Origin: Pardosa pseudoannulata
Lineage: Eukaryota > Arthropoda > Arachnida > Araneae > Lycosidae
Assembly (NCBI GenBank): GCA_032207245.1
Contig: CM063502.1
Span: forward strand, 135,362,073 to 135,426,072
Direction of reading: 5' to 3'
Length of the DNA: 64,000 nt
In this document: positions 14,139-26,840 of the stretch, piece after piece
Layout of the letters: every line of letters starts with the position of its first letter
Numbering within the stretch: the first letter of the stretch is position 1
The notes under the pieces: generated by a model
What the model saw: the letters and a program-made list of their open reading frames with translations, nothing else
What the model was told of the DNA's origin: nothing
The model's database searches: none
Program-made: the position numbers and the translations under genes

Positions 14139-14252
14139 TTGACTGAAAAGTTTTCTAGGAAACACGTTCACACCGCCCGAGTGTTCATTATATTTCGCAC
14201 CTTTGGTAACTATCACCCTGATCATCGAAATGCCGCTACTGCTGTCTGTATG
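14139..14252. repeat. ~115 bp block shared with 15500-15606
   Basis: 'gactgaa..gttttct', 'gccgtccg/gccgcccg', 'tcgcatcttt/tcgcaccttt' and 'atcaaaatgtcgccactgct/atcgaaatgccgctactgct' align between this place and about 15505-15606, in the same orientation. This is a dispersed repeat. The hAT-like element ends exactly at its left edge. Confidence 0.6.
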
Positions 14253-14348
14253 AGAAAATACTGAGGGTTAATTCCTTTTTAGTTTATTAAAATAAATAAG
14301 TAAGAAAGGGTAACAAGCTAGATTTTTTCTTGCTATCATTCAATTACA

Positions 14349-14840
14349 TCTCCTATATAATAATAGCTTAAGTAATCTGTCCGTCTGTCCTCGAATTTAT
14401 GAAGCGGTTGGATCTGGAATGGATAGAGGCATCCATATTGGATTTTTGAGGAGTTAGGGTTAGCAACGTTCGAAATCCACCCCTTCCTCCCTTTTCGATC
14501 GTTTAATGCCATTCTCTCAAGCCCTATTTTCCCCGGTTAAGAACAGGTGATTAAATTTATCAATTTATCACATATTTAATAGGTAAAAATTACATTTTTT
14601 TCTATCATTATGACGTCTTTCCTTTAACCATCTCATTTAATCATTTCTTATTTTAAATTATTCAAATATCTGCATTATTTTCATATGTTTTATCACTGAA
14701 CTTAGATATTGCGTAAATCATTTTTTTTTATATTTGGCTTAAGTAATAGATTAGGTACATATGTGATAATTTTAAATTTAATCACCGATTATTTTTTGTT
14801 GCGATGAAAACATTATCATCGGTATTAACAACAAATTCTA
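14349..14840 (+). mobile_element. Helitron-like 5' end and body, copy 1
   Basis: The segment begins TCTCCTATATAATAATAGC, which resembles published Helitron 5' termini (TC start, then TATATAATAA). About 490 bp of it recur at 37889-39246 (split there by an insertion), including 'tcctcgaatttatgaagcgg', 'cttttcgatcgtttaatg' and 'caagccctattttccccgg'. Similarity to the second copy stops at about 14840 ('acaacaaattct'). No Rep/helicase coding sequence is visible. The class assignment rests mainly on the 5' end, so it is tentative. Confidence 0.4.
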
Positions 14841-15023
14841 TCTGCCTTTACAATGTAGGGGAAATGATAGTTTCATTTCTTTACTTCCATAAATTACTGT
14901 GGCAAAAAAATTGGGAAGAACTTAACGAAAATTTTGACGTAGCTAAGAAAACTTAGAATTATCTAAATGAATTCGACGTGATTTTAAACTATATTCACAA
15001 TATCGGGAGACTTTAGAGGAGTA

Positions 15024-15140
15024 TAAAGATAAACAAATTATTGAGCGTGTGCCAGATAATTCTCAGCCAAAAAACAAAGCATTTTTTTAGCTGCCTCATA
15101 GGGTACTTTACAATTCTGGAAAGTTAAAAAGTTTACTGAT
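15024..15140 (+). pseudogene. BEL/Pao-like reverse transcriptase fragment, copy 1
   Basis: Frame +3 of this stretch reads KDKQIIERVPDNSQPKNKA, then an in-frame stop, then LPHRVLYNSGKL. The pattern 'Y-K..I-E-R-V-P-D...(Y)LPH..V...' is characteristic of the start of the reverse-transcriptase domain in BEL/Pao LTR retrotransposons. The fragment is under 40 codons and has a TAG in place of the expected aromatic residue before LPH. A near-identical fragment lies at 39504. Confidence 0.5.
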
Positions 15141-15469
15141 TCCGTCATATAACGGCTATATGCTAGTAATATAATATTGTGTAATTTAACGATAGTATTT
15201 TATTAAATTTATCACTTCTACCAAAGAATAAGAAATTGCTTTAATGGCATTCATTATTTAACTTTATCCATTATTGAAAGATCTAACATCGGAGTTAGGA
15301 AAATGTAGTTTCCAAACTTTTCTTCGGAATTCAATGCTACCAATCACGAGGTTCTCAGATGGCCAGTATATTTTTTCAGAGATCAATTATATTGTGACAT
15401 ATCTGAGACAAGGAAGCGATATAATCGAAAGTCCTTACTTCAAACAAAACTAAGCACGTTAAAATGACT

Positions 15470-15960
15470 TTAGCGTGCAAGGCGCATCATTAAGGCTGAC
15501 GGACTGAATGGGTTTTCTCAATAACACTTTTACGCCGTCCGGGTGGCCATCATCTGTCGCATCTTTGATATCTATGGCCCTGGCCATCAAAATGTCGCCA
15601 CTGCTTAAAAGTGCTTGCCACTTCAGTGACTGCGAAGTACCTTAACGAATGAGCCCCAAGAAAGCCAGAAAGTGACACGGATCGTGTTGATGGCAGACGC
15701 GTGCTGGAACAAGTTCAACCGGGGGGAAAAACCGCTTGTTTATTTAAAAGTCGCGTGTGTTGGTGGTACGTTTATTGTCGCTGATAGACACTGTGATACT
15801 CGATCGTAACATGAAAGCGTGCGGTGACGGTTTCTGGAATGCTTTAACACAAACAGATGATACTGAGTTGAAGTCGTGATGATAGTATGCGGAACTGTTG
15901 ATTTGACAACGGAAAGGGATTTCAGTTTTTCTGCGAAATTCAGCTTGTAGCTTTTAAGTG
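15470..15960. other. GC-elevated block of unknown nature
   Basis: About 490 bp richer in GC than its surroundings. Its left ~105 bp is a copy of the 14139-14252 repeat. The remainder (for example 'gcggtgacggtttctgg', 'caaccggggggaaaaacc') occurs once in the window and has no recognisable coding frame. An LTR or other TE fragment is likely. Confidence 0.35.
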
Positions 15961-17280
15961 AACTATCTCGGAGCAGATAAGAGACTATTCTGTGTTAAAA
16001 ATAAAGCACATTTATATAAAATAGCAGGGATGTATTTTTTCTCATGTGTGACAGAGTTAAAATGCAAGCTTAGTTTTGCTAAAAAGTAGCTTCAAATAAA
16101 GCTTCTTGGATAAATAAAACGAAATATAAACGATAAGTGCGGCGTATTTTTAAACGCTGGGGAGCATCAATTCAAGCAATCATCATAGCCACTGGAGAAT
16201 AATTTCCTCTTTAAACTTTCAACGCGCAATTCTAAAATAATAAGGATTAAAATATGACCACAGTATATGTATATATATTTCTTTTCTTCAGAAAATTCTT
16301 CTTTTTTTCAGTTTTAGTTTTCAATTCTAATGAAAAGAGAAATTTTTATAGTTTTATTGGTACAAGCTATGTTTGAGATATCGTGCAAATTTTCTAAATG
16401 GGATTTTAACATTGGAAGAATGTCAAAAGAATTTATAAAAGTAATTGTTTCTCAGGACCATAATTACTTTCTTATAACAAGTAGTATGAACTTATTAACT
16501 CCCACAATTTGAATCACTGGTATTTTATATAATGTAGAATGATATCATATATATGATAATATTATGATCTCATAAATGTTGTCACATATACGATAATATT
16601 TTTGATCAGTCGTCCCAAATGAATGTTTATTGATGTCATATAAAATACAATTGTATTTCGATAAACTTTCATTTTTTATTATTTGTTAAAAATTTGTGAA
16701 TGCACGTATTAAGGAAGAAGAGAAAAAAAATTGAAGACCCCAAGTCAAGGTTTTATGAGGCTTTGATAAAACGAAACTTTAAGATTCTCTGTGCTTTTAA
16801 ACTTTATCGTTCGTTCTCCTGCCACTAAAGAAACTCAAAACTTGACCTATTTCTTAAGTGACATTCTTACGCAGTAAAGGTGCTTTAAAATACAGTTCAT
16901 TTATCCAGTCATTACACTAATATATCCTGTGAATCAACTGCTGTTTCAGAATTGCTATTACGCAGATAAAAGTATGGGAAGCTACCTCCAGCTTAGCTCC
17001 TTCAAAAGGGGCTTACTTTCAAGTATAAGTTTTCGATTTATAGCTCCCCTACTGTCTAAATGTATTTTAACTTTCTAAGGAGGAATGAAATGTAGAAAAT
17101 ATTGAGACTTTAATAAATATATATGTTCTACGTTTTGAAAAGTTTTTTTAATTTTTTTATTTTATTACAAAAGACTTTTCATTAGTAATTTACTGAAAAA
17201 AAATATATTTTACTCAATTTATAATTAAAATTTATTTATAATTAATTTTAATCTTTCTTTAAAAAATAAATATACTTTTA
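15961..17280. other. AT-rich non-coding stretch
   Basis: No gene seen. The 60-codon ORF at 16330-16512 has no recognisable feature. A small palindromic 'catatat...atgataata' cluster at 16540-16600 is AT-driven. Confidence 0.5.
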
Positions 17281-17282
17281 GA

Positions 17283-18580
17283 GCTAATGTTAAAAAAATT
17301 AAAAATAATTTTATGACGTTAGAAATGATTTTCATATGTGCTTTAATGATGAATTGAAAAATTAAACACTTTTGACAACATAAATAATATGAAGCACTAT
17401 AAATAATTTTAGGCTATTTAGAGAGATTAAATTGATATCAAATCAGACTTTTATTTTGGGGGAACATAGTGAGAAAATTATTTTTTAATTTGACAAAACC
17501 CCAAATATACATAATTTTTAAGGTACCTAAAACATTTAGACATGGTACGGTGACACTTATTCAAGCCGTAGGAAAAATGATTGTGTTGATATAGTTTCTT
17601 TACTTCTAGCGCTAATGTTAAGAAAGTAAAAATAATTTTATGAGGTTAGAAATGATTTTCATACTTGCTTTAATAATGAATTGAAAAATTAAACATTTTT
17701 GACATTATAAATAATATGAAGCACTATGAATAATTTTAGATTATTTAGAGAGATTAAATTGATATCAAAACAGACTTTTATTTTTGGGAAAAATAGTGAG
17801 AAAATTATTTTTTAATTTGACAAAACCACAAAGATACATAATTTTTAAGGTACCTAAAACGTTTAGACATGATACGGTGACACTTATTCAAGCCGCTGGA
17901 AAAATGATTGTGTTGATATAGTTTCTTTACTTCTAGCGCTAATGTTAAAAAAGTAAAAATAATTTTATGAGGTTAGAAATGATTTTCATATGGGCTTTTA
18001 TAATGAATAGAAAAATTAAACACTTTTGATATTATAAATAATATGAAGCACTATGAATAATTTTAGATTATTTAGAGAGATTATATTGATATCAAAACAG
18101 AATTTTATTTTGGGGGAAAATAGTGAGAAAATTAATTTTTAATTTGACAAAACCACAGAGATACATAATTTTAAAGGTACCTAAAACATTTAGACATGAT
18201 ACGGTGACACTTATTCAAGCCGTAGGAAAAATGATTGTGTTGATATAGTTTCTTTACTTCTAGCGCTAATGTTAAAAAAGTAAAAATAATTTTATGAGGT
18301 TAGAAATGATTTTCATATGGGCTTTTATAATGAATAGAAAAATTAAACACTTTTGATATTATAAATAATATGAAGCACTATGAATAATTTTAGATTATTT
18401 AGAGAGATTATATTGATATCAAAACAGAATTTTATTTTGGGGGAAAATAGTGAGAAAATTAATTTTTAATTTGACAAAACCACAGAGATACATAATTTTA
18501 AAGGTACCTAAAACATTTAGACATGATACGGTGACACTTATTCAAGCCGTAGAAAAAATGATTGTGTTGATAAAGTTTTA
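17283..18580 (+). repeat. four-copy ~327 bp tandem array
   Basis: Units begin with 'gctaatgtta' at 17283, 17611, 17939 and 18265 (spacings 328, 328 and 326). They carry 'ttcatatgggctttt', 'aatatgaagcactat', 'gatatcaaaacaga', 'gggaaaatagtgagaaaatt', 'aaggtacctaaaac' and 'gacacttattcaagccgt'. Copies 3 and 4 are almost identical, while the first copy is the most diverged. This points to growth by unequal exchange at the 3' side. No open frame spans a unit. Confidence 0.95.
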
Positions 18581-18589
18581 AAGAAAGGT

Positions 18590-20260
18590 TGTTTAGGAGA
18601 AAAAGCTTCAGTAAATGGTTTGGTTTGTATTCGTGTACAAAACATAAAATGTCGATCCCGAATGACAATGTTATAAATAATACCGGGTACTTAAAAATTT
18701 GGGAGAATGTTTACAGGATTGTCATCTACCTTCACTCAAAAGAGAAAATTGTCTCAAAACATTGAACATTTTACGAAGTAGCTTTTAGCTGTCATCAAAT
18801 AAGCGTTAATGGGTTAATAGTAATAATAAAAGTTATTCTTTCTATACTTTCATAGCAAAAATATTTGTTCGTTGTGTTTACTTTAATCACATTCAACCAC
18901 GGTAGAGAGAATTTTTTTCTTCAAAATTAGTCATTAACTCTATTTTGCTAGCTCGTAACTGTTACTTAATAGCGTAAAAGTATGTGAATTACCCAAACTG
19001 AGCAGGATACAACTCCTGACCCACAGCTGTTAAAAAAATTAATAATAAAAATAACCTTTTTTTCCTTCACTGTTAAGAGGAATTTTATCTCTGAAACAAG
19101 ATACTGTTCTCAAACCACAACTATAGTTTTTATCAATTATATAGCTTCCTAAAGCTATATTGTGATGAATAAAAACCACTCCCCCAACACCAAGCTTTTC
19201 CGTGGCAATCATAAAAATTGAGAGCCTGGGTGCCATAACATGGCCTAAAGTGTCACTATTTTCCTTTTATCCGGTACTTCTTTAAGGATTCTGTCACAGG
19301 AGGATCTTCACGATGAGTGACAGGGATCATAAAAATCACAGACGACGATATCTTATTTCTACTCCGGGTATATTATGAGAGAGCAGCTAATGGGGTCAGA
19401 TGTTAATCGTGATGGGATTTCTAAATGACTTCTATCGATAACACCAAAAGGTAGGTACTTGTGCGTGCGGTACTTACTTTTACTTTTGAAGAAGCGTAGA
19501 GAATATACGAAACAAATTTGATTTTTATAGCCTAAAATTATCTATTATGGTATGCTTGATTTATTTACAAATCTTTTGCCTTCGTGCCATGAAATTTGCC
19601 AGTTTTTATACTAAAAATATTTTTAAATGATAACAGTTGAATTACATTTGACTAAAAGTGAGTTAAATCTTGCAATTTAATAAAATGTACCTTCAACATA
19701 AATGTAAAAGTTTTATCTTTGTATACATTAAAATATTGATCACATGTAAAATATGATAGCGGTTTCAAAGAAATTTAATTTTAAAGAATTAAATACTGGA
19801 AATACTGGATTACTACATTAAATACAGAACTTCTTTTTTTCATGTATTTAATCAAACACATTTCTGCACTAAGGGATGCTACGCATTAAATATAGAAATA
19901 ACTAAAAAAGGAATGTGTTAAAGCTTTTATGTTTTTGTTTAATTGCAGAAACTTTTCTTTTAATGAGTGTAGTGTGCTTTTATTTTGTGATTATTAAACT
20001 AGACGAAGAGTTAAAATTATAAAAATAAAAATTAAATAAATTTGTATTTAGATTATAAAAATTTTTCTTCTATGATTTTTTGTACTTTTGTACTACTTGT
20101 AGACTGAGTAAATAGCTTTAACTAAACTAATAAATAACGAAAATAATTTGCAAAGGAATTGATGTGCTAGATTATGCCCTCCTCAAAATTGAATCACAGA
20201 TAAAATACCTTTGAATTGAAAAGAATCTACTCTATTTTTTTCCTTCAAAGATAAACACTA
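18590..20260. other. AT-rich non-coding stretch
   Basis: No gene or element recognised. A 65-codon minus-strand ORF (19039-19236) shows no domain features. Confidence 0.5.
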
Positions 20261-20264
20261 TTGT

Positions 20265-20422
20265 GGGTTGGTTTAGGGAACTATGGTCTACTTTTTGCAA
20301 CAAGAGGGATAAAAAGGGATCTAATGCATAAAGCCGATTCCGAAAGGCTACGGATATTCCCCAGCGGGATTTGAACCCACGGACTCCGGTACCGAAAGGC
20401 AACGTCCTTACTACTCGGCATC
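20265..20422 (-). mobile_element. tRNA-derived SINE, main family, copy 1
   Basis: On the minus strand the order is a tRNA-like head with B box GGGTTCAAATCC, then the family body 'GGAATCGGCTTTA', then 'AAAAAGTAGACCATAG', ending in CCAAACC-type tail. It is somewhat decayed: the A-box region is degraded and an insertion occurs in the body ('ataaaaagggatct'). Compare the better preserved copies at 48107-48292 and 54373-54539. Confidence 0.75.
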
Positions 20423-22415
20423 ACATTATATTGAGACTCTTAAAATTGAGATTATGTATTCATCTACAACTGACGTAGTTAATAGGAATAAATTTTAAGG
20501 GTTACAGATGACACATCGACAGTGTGAATAGAGCCGATTTAACATTATGTTTACCCCCATGTAATTTGGTTATAAATGTATAATGAATCATTGTTTTATT
20601 TTTATTTCAAATTATATATATTTAGTTTATATATAAAAATAAATTTAGTTTATACATAAAAAAAACACTTGTCACAGGTATTATTTTATTTAGAGTGACT
20701 CTATAATTTTTATTTACCTCTTGTGAAACGTTTATGAGCCTCTGAGATACACTTTTCTAAAACACTATTGCAAAAGTATTTTTAAAATTTTTTTACCTGT
20801 GTTCTACTAGACATGCTGGCCTGTGTTCTACTAGACATAGATACTTACTGATGACTGTTTCGTGCTGCAGTCTACGTGTGGTGGAGTTCTAAACTGATCA
20901 ATCGAGTAAAACCTGCAGAGTAAAAGAAGCAGTTGTTAGTGTGCAATTTCGTCATATGTGGTACAGGTTTAGAATTGTTACAAGTGGTGACAAAAAATAA
21001 ACCAACCATGAACCTACAGCTCATAAAAGTTCTGTCAAGTTAAAGGGATAGTAAATAAGGTAAATATGTGGGATGTGTTAAAAAATTACTTACAATTAAC
21101 TTAAATTAACTAATTTTTGCTTATAACAATTCAAGCCTTATTTTCCTCCCAAATGTGCTTAAGATGCTCATATTTTCGCTTTAATAAAGTCAAATCATAG
21201 CTGAAAAGCTACAGATTTGGTGTACAGAGCAGAAAACTAGAGTCTAAATGTACTAATCTTATTGTTGAGATATATCCTCTTGAAATTCGCTAAAAACAGT
21301 GATTCTTGGAGTAACTCGAGTAGCAAGACAGCAACCATTATGGTCCCAACCAAATTTCCCATTTGGTAGCTGTCAGTGTACACTCTAGGTTCACTTGCAG
21401 TGAACTAAACAGCTAACTCTATTCGGATAATTTCGTGCAGCTATTTATATTTTGATGGGAGCAATAAAGAATTTTCAACTTGTCATAGATATTTAATTTG
21501 AATTACCAAGCTTAAAAGCATCTATTATGTGTTTAAAATTGCATTTATGTTTTCGAAATTACAAGAAGTCATGTTTGTACCCAATTATCAGATTGGAGTT
21601 ATTAATTTTCTTGTAAAATTATTTCGTGTCCTAAAATACATCTAATTTGCATTTTAATACGGTTTTGTGCATGACAGTTTTACATGTGTGGTTAGTTTAC
21701 CAGAGCACTAAAGCGAGGAATTTTCAAATAAAATCAATCATGCTGCATGATGGTGACTGCACCCTTTGAAACACACTGTGCGAAATGTTCCCCGTTGCAA
21801 ACTCATCAGTCATAACTGAAATCAGCATTTCGTATTTATCTGTAATCAGCATTCAGGGTTTTAAAAAATAAATGACCCAACAGGCTGATACAACCCCAGA
21901 CTGTAAGCGTAGAGAAACGGGGACTGTCTAACATGAAGTACTTTATGGGGTCATCACGCGCTAAGCAAGCAGATAAGGCCAAAAAGAGAGAGGGAGAACT
22001 CATATTCTTTGTGATCCTATCGCTTGATGAAGGGGAAAAGAATCGCACAGGAAAATGTTGCCTGGCTTGCTATTGAATAAAGAATTACAGTAATCTTTGC
22101 GTATCTCAGTTGTTGTATACTTTTCGTGACTTCTAGTTTTATGAAAAGTGAATGTTGCCTGGAACATAACTCACGGAATAGGCTTTTATTTTATTTTGAG
22201 TAATTACTTTGTTGTAATCTTAATGGGTTGTATGAAATGGTACAATAGAAGGAAATATTTCTCATGGGTTTAAAAGGATTAAATAAATTGGTATCTTCTG
22301 CGAGAGTATCAATAAATACAGATGAAACTTTCAATCAATTTTTCAAGAATTCTGTGTTTGTTGTTCTCGGTATAATTTGCTATAAGGCAGACAGCCATCA
22401 TACATATTTTTGCAT
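20423..22415. other. AT-rich non-coding stretch
   Basis: Nothing larger than a 26-bp direct repeat ('cctgtgttctactagacat', near 20799 and 20820). A 70-codon minus-strand ORF at 21836-22048 is not recognisable. Confidence 0.5.
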
Positions 22416-22416
22416 G

Positions 22417-22503
<87 letters not shown>
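22416..22503. repeat. (TA)n microsatellite
   Basis: Uninterrupted TA run leading directly into a truncated MITE. Confidence 0.97.
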
Positions 22504-22507
<4 letters not shown>

Positions 22508-22511
22508 AGGG

Positions 22512-22615
22512 ACCGTACGCAAGGGGGGGAAGTTAGGGGTTTAACCCCCCCCTTGAGCTCAGACAATATGGCAAAAATAAAAACTATAGTAATGTTTTGC
22601 TTAGTAAAATTTTAG
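22512..22615 (+). mobile_element. 5'-truncated-family MITE fragment
   Basis: The segment 'ccgtacgcaaggggggg', 'aggggtttaaccccc', 'cttgagctcagacaatatgg' matches the first ~95 bp of the complete element at 22843-22994. Its right inverted repeat is absent, so it is a broken copy lying between two microsatellites. Confidence 0.7.
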
Positions 22616-22619
22616 TGAT

Positions 22620-22842
22620 ATATATATATATATACGCATGCATATATATGTGTGTGTGTGTGTGTATATATACACACACACGTATGTATATATATATGTA
22701 TATATGTATATATATGTATATATGTATATATATATGTATATATGTATATATATGTATATATGTATATATATATGTATATATGTATATATATATGTATATA
22801 TGTATATATATATATATGTATATATGTATATATGTGTATGTA
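22620..22842. repeat. (TA)n / (TG)n / (TATG)n compound microsatellite
   Basis: TA, TG and TATATG repeats. The overlapping ORFs on both strands are translations of the repeat. Confidence 0.95.
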
Positions 22843-22994
22843 CAGGGGCGTACGCAAGGGGGGTTAGGGGTTTAGCCCCCTCCCTTGAGCTCAAACAAAA
22901 TGGCAAAAATACAAGTTTTAGTAAAAATTATGCTGGCTATTATTTTTTAGAATTATGACCCCCCCCCTTCGAAAAAATTCTGCGTACGCCACTG
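22843..22994. mobile_element. 152 bp MITE with CAGGGGCGTACGCA ends
   Basis: The left end is CAGGGGCGTACGCA and the right end reversed is CAGTGGCGTACGCA, so the inverted repeats match at 13 of 14 positions. The interior carries G- and C-homopolymer arms ('aggggtttagccccct', 'gaccccccccc'). The end sequences fit the hAT superfamily. A clean 8-bp duplication cannot be read because both flanks are (TA)n. Confidence 0.7.
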
Positions 22995-23009
22995 TATATA
23001 GTATATATA

Positions 23010-24700
23010 TATATGTGTGTGTATGTGTGTAGTTAATACGTATACGGGAATATGTTTAAAAAATAGACTCAGTACGGAGTAAAGGGATTCGGAGACTGCT
23101 AAAGGCTGATTTTGCTTCAGTTAATTATTACTGAAATTTGAATAATTCTAGGTAATATCCATAATTACAAAAGTATTGCTTCTTTGATTTTACTTGACAA
23201 AGATGTATATTATGTGGAAATGATATGCCCTGTGTTTTGCTATTCAAAAACTAATTAGATCTACTATTTTAAGTTGATTCTTGATGATGGCAAATATTCA
23301 TGCCAACTAATAGATTCGAAACCATAAACCCTAGTTTCTAATACCATCTCTCTAACTATTCGATCTTCATCTGCTGCACGAGGCCAATAACCAATAAATT
23401 TAACATCTTTTCCTTTAATTCTTTGGGTGTTTTTTTACGCCATTGTCAAAACGTTATGGGAGACTTAGTAACAAAACTTGAAACTTGTCATACTGAAAAA
23501 AAAAATGTCACTGCGAAAGCAAATTTCTTATATTTTACTAGTAGTAGGAAAAGTCACTGAATAAGTAACTCTTTTTATTGCTACTTTTGAAAGAAATACT
23601 TTTTCTCCTGTGAACGTTAAACAAGTTTCTCTTTAAGAACAGTGCTATTGTCCTCTTGTCATATATCAGTGAAAATAGTTATTTAAAAGGCTTTAAAGTA
23701 CCTCTAAATGTTCAGAAACTGTTTACTATACACTGTCATATATTAAGTTCATAAATTTCACTTGAAGTTGGAAGCTTTAAAAATTTTTTATTCAGCAAAC
23801 TGTTTTTTCAGTCGTATAATTTATTGCAGTTAAGTAGAGGTTAAGTAACAATGTATCGAAATTGAGAAAACCTTGAGAGTCACTTTCTTTAAACGTGGCA
23901 AGCTACTTAACAAGTTGACATGTGATATCTATCATTAAATTTTCGATTAAAATTGTTGATTGACCATGAACAGTCTTTAGATAAACATTACCTACAAGCC
24001 TTTGGCAGTTTTCTCATTAAAAATGTATTACCTGAATAAATTGATCAAGTCGTCTAGTTTTAACTAAGCGTGCAGGATAAATTAATAGATCTTCCTTTAA
24101 ATATGCCAGTAATCTTTAATTTCGGGTCTTTAATTAATGGTGATAAAGGTCTGCAATTAACTGTAATATATTGCGTACTAATAGCCTTCATTTATGCATC
24201 ATCTTCATTGGTATCAACGAGGCAACCCTTCAGAAATTTTATTTGGTGATTAATGCATTGTAGAGAAGCAGGTACAGTTTCCCTGGCTGAGTTTCCTCTA
24301 TGAAAATGTTTTGATTATGTGCATATTAATGTGGGTGACTTGATGAGAGCTAAACGATTACGTAGGGGTTATTCACTGCACGCGTGTAAAGGGTATACTC
24401 AATTTAAAACCTTTCATCTACGCTTTATTATCTATTTTTCACATTTTTTCCTCAACAGCATAAAAAAACCCGTATGTAACTTGCGCATGACATAGAAGGA
24501 ACTTATCCAATAATTATGTAAGGATTATAATGCTTAAGAACTAAATCTTATATCATCTTTCGTTTAATATAATACAAGCTGTTAAAACCTGTCATTGCCA
24601 GGCAAAAGGTTATAACAACTAAACTTATCCATCTATTACAATGAACTCAAACCATATATTAAAAATACTTTACTTATTTGAAAAAATTGAAAAAAAAAAA
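23010..24700. other. AT-rich non-coding stretch
   Basis: No gene or known element recognised on either strand. Confidence 0.5.
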
Positions 24701-24702
24701 AC

Positions 24703-24880
24703 GTATAAAGTTGGAGAATCCTATTTAAGTAGGATCGTATATTTCTCAAAACATCACCTATAAATATAAGATGGCGTCGGGCGTTGGAAGCTATCTCCTT
24801 TAAATATTTTTCGTAAACTGAAAAAACAAAACATAAATCTTAGGTGATTAGAACTTGAGGAATCTGTCTGAATGCAAAGT
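24703..24880. repeat. ~170 bp block shared with 25665-25830
   Basis: 'gttggagaatcctattt', 'ataaatataagatggcgt', 'gttggaagctatctcctttaa' and 'actgaaaaacaaaa' have alignable partners at 25668-25800. The pair is direct and about 960 bp apart, with a SINE and a (TA)n tract in between. Confidence 0.6.
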
Positions 24881-25087
24881 TTGGTGACTGTACGTCACTT
24901 CTTTTAATTCGACAATTCAATCACAAATATGCATACTTTTTATTTTATTTTATTTTTTTACTTAGGGTCACTTACTTTTTAAGCCTTCGCTCAATTTTTG
25001 TGAGCCTATGACTCATTTAGCACCACCCGGGAAGCACATGTAGTTTAATATATACTATGGACTCGAAAAGCATTACTCGTTGTGTGC

Positions 25088-25300
25088 TCGTAATTTAAAA
25101 GCAAGGACACAGCATAAAGATCCCTCCAGGCTTGGCCAGTAAATTGCACAGGTATCGTTGGGAACTTGGAGGACATTGCGATCATGATAATATTTTATGT
25201 GCCCCGATCGCCTTTAACGAACACGGCGGCCGGCTCAATCCCATTACCCACCAGTTACGAGATAGCTGCCTTCACTCACTGAGCTACCACAAACTTACAT
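25088..25300 (-). mobile_element. tRNA-derived SINE, second type
   Basis: The minus strand begins GTGGTAGCTCAGTGAGTG (A-box-like) and has a B-box-like GGGATTGAGCCG about 45 bp on, followed by a ~150 bp body. It directly abuts the (TA)n tract at 25321. The overlapping 160-codon plus-strand ORF is antisense to it and runs into the TA repeat, so it is not a gene. Confidence 0.5.
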
Positions 25301-25320
25301 GCGGTCTCTTTTACTTATTA

Positions 25321-25616
<296 letters not shown>

Positions 25617-25664
25617 TAAAATTTACATAAATTAAAAAAAAAATTTCAGAAATTAAAATTTACA

Positions 25665-25830
25665 TAAAGGTTGAGAATCATATTTGAGAAAGAGTAGTGT
25701 ATTTTTCTCTGACTACAATCCATAAATCTAAGAATGCGTTGACCGTTGCAGGCTATCATCTTTAACTTTCTATCGGTTTTTACTGAAAAACAAAATCGAA
25801 AACAGGTTTCCGTAAGCGGAAATATGTTGT
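25665..25830. repeat. second copy of the 24703 block
   Basis: See the entry at 24703. The partner segments here are 'ggttgagaatcatattt', 'ataaatctaagaatgcgt', 'gttgcaggctatcatcttta' and 'actgaaaaacaaaatcg'. Confidence 0.6.
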
Positions 25831-25859
25831 AAAGTTCTTTCAATATGCTCAATGATTAT

Positions 25860-26690
25860 ATTCCCCTTTTTTATGCGAAAATCCGATGACAAACATGCAA
25901 ATTGGCAATATTGTGATTAAAGAGTCAAAAACAATACCTTCAGTGATAGTGTGCTCAGCTATTGAGTGCCTCATAATGGTTAAAACTGGTCATAAAAAAC
26001 ACACAACAATTAAAAAAATCACCTTTACTACAATTTTTTACGGATATTTTAAGCTTTTATAAGTTGGTGACTTGTTAGCGCATACTTTTTTTAAGATATT
26101 CATCCTGTATTAATCAATATTCTATTTAGTTAAAACAACTACTTGATGAGTTATTCCAATGTTATGGGTCTAATTATGGATACAATTTTTGGATCCTCTT
26201 ATAGAATTAGCAATACGTGGTTTAGCAATATGGTACAACTTATGATGCAAGTTTCCACAGTCGTACTATTTTTATTATTTTTATTTTTGCTATTTTCATC
26301 AAAAATGTATACATTTTGGGACTTACTTTACAACCAATAAGAACATTTTCACTAAAGTTTGGTGATAATTATCTTAATTATTTTTTCTCCCTAGATTTCT
26401 GATTAATTCGTGATTTTCCTTAAGGGCTTGACTTGAGCCTGCGTCAGCTCTAACGGTTACATCACCCCGAACAAAAAGATAAATCACCTTCCATTAAACA
26501 TCTACTTTTTTTTCAAATGCTATGGAGTCTTTGTTGTATACAAAAGAAAAATCGTTTTAAATTATAATAAATACATACGTTTAAAAGGAAACATGTAACA
26601 TAACATAAAATTGATTATCAAGTAATGCAAAACAAGAAAAAAATACGAGTGCCTCAATGAAATACATCATTATAATGGAACTAATCATTA
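25860..26690. other. AT-rich non-coding stretch
   Basis: Nothing recognisable. The 65-codon ORF at 26143-26340 is hydrophobic only through T-rich codons. Confidence 0.5.
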
Positions 26691-26699
26691 TTGAACAGT

Positions 26700-26840
26700 T
26701 TAATGGAGACTGACATTATAATAGTGATGTTTAACTCATATAGTTCCTATAAGGAAATTATTCAAATCAATAAGAAATTCAATAAATTACTGATGCTCTG
26801 AGAACTTATGTAAAACTATAGTAATTATCAGTTTTATTAA
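26700..26840. repeat. ~140 bp block shared with 30238-30380
   Basis: 'aatggagactgac', 'tagttcctataa', 'aattcaataaattactga' and 'atagtaattat' find counterparts at 30238-30375 ('aatggggaatgaac', 'aattcaataaataactga', 'atagtaattatt'). Diverged direct repeat. Confidence 0.45.

Noticed and set aside
17283..18580. CRISPR-like or gene-cluster interpretation of the tandem array
   Set aside because: Units are 327 bp, adjacent, without spacers and without ORFs, in a eukaryotic genome.
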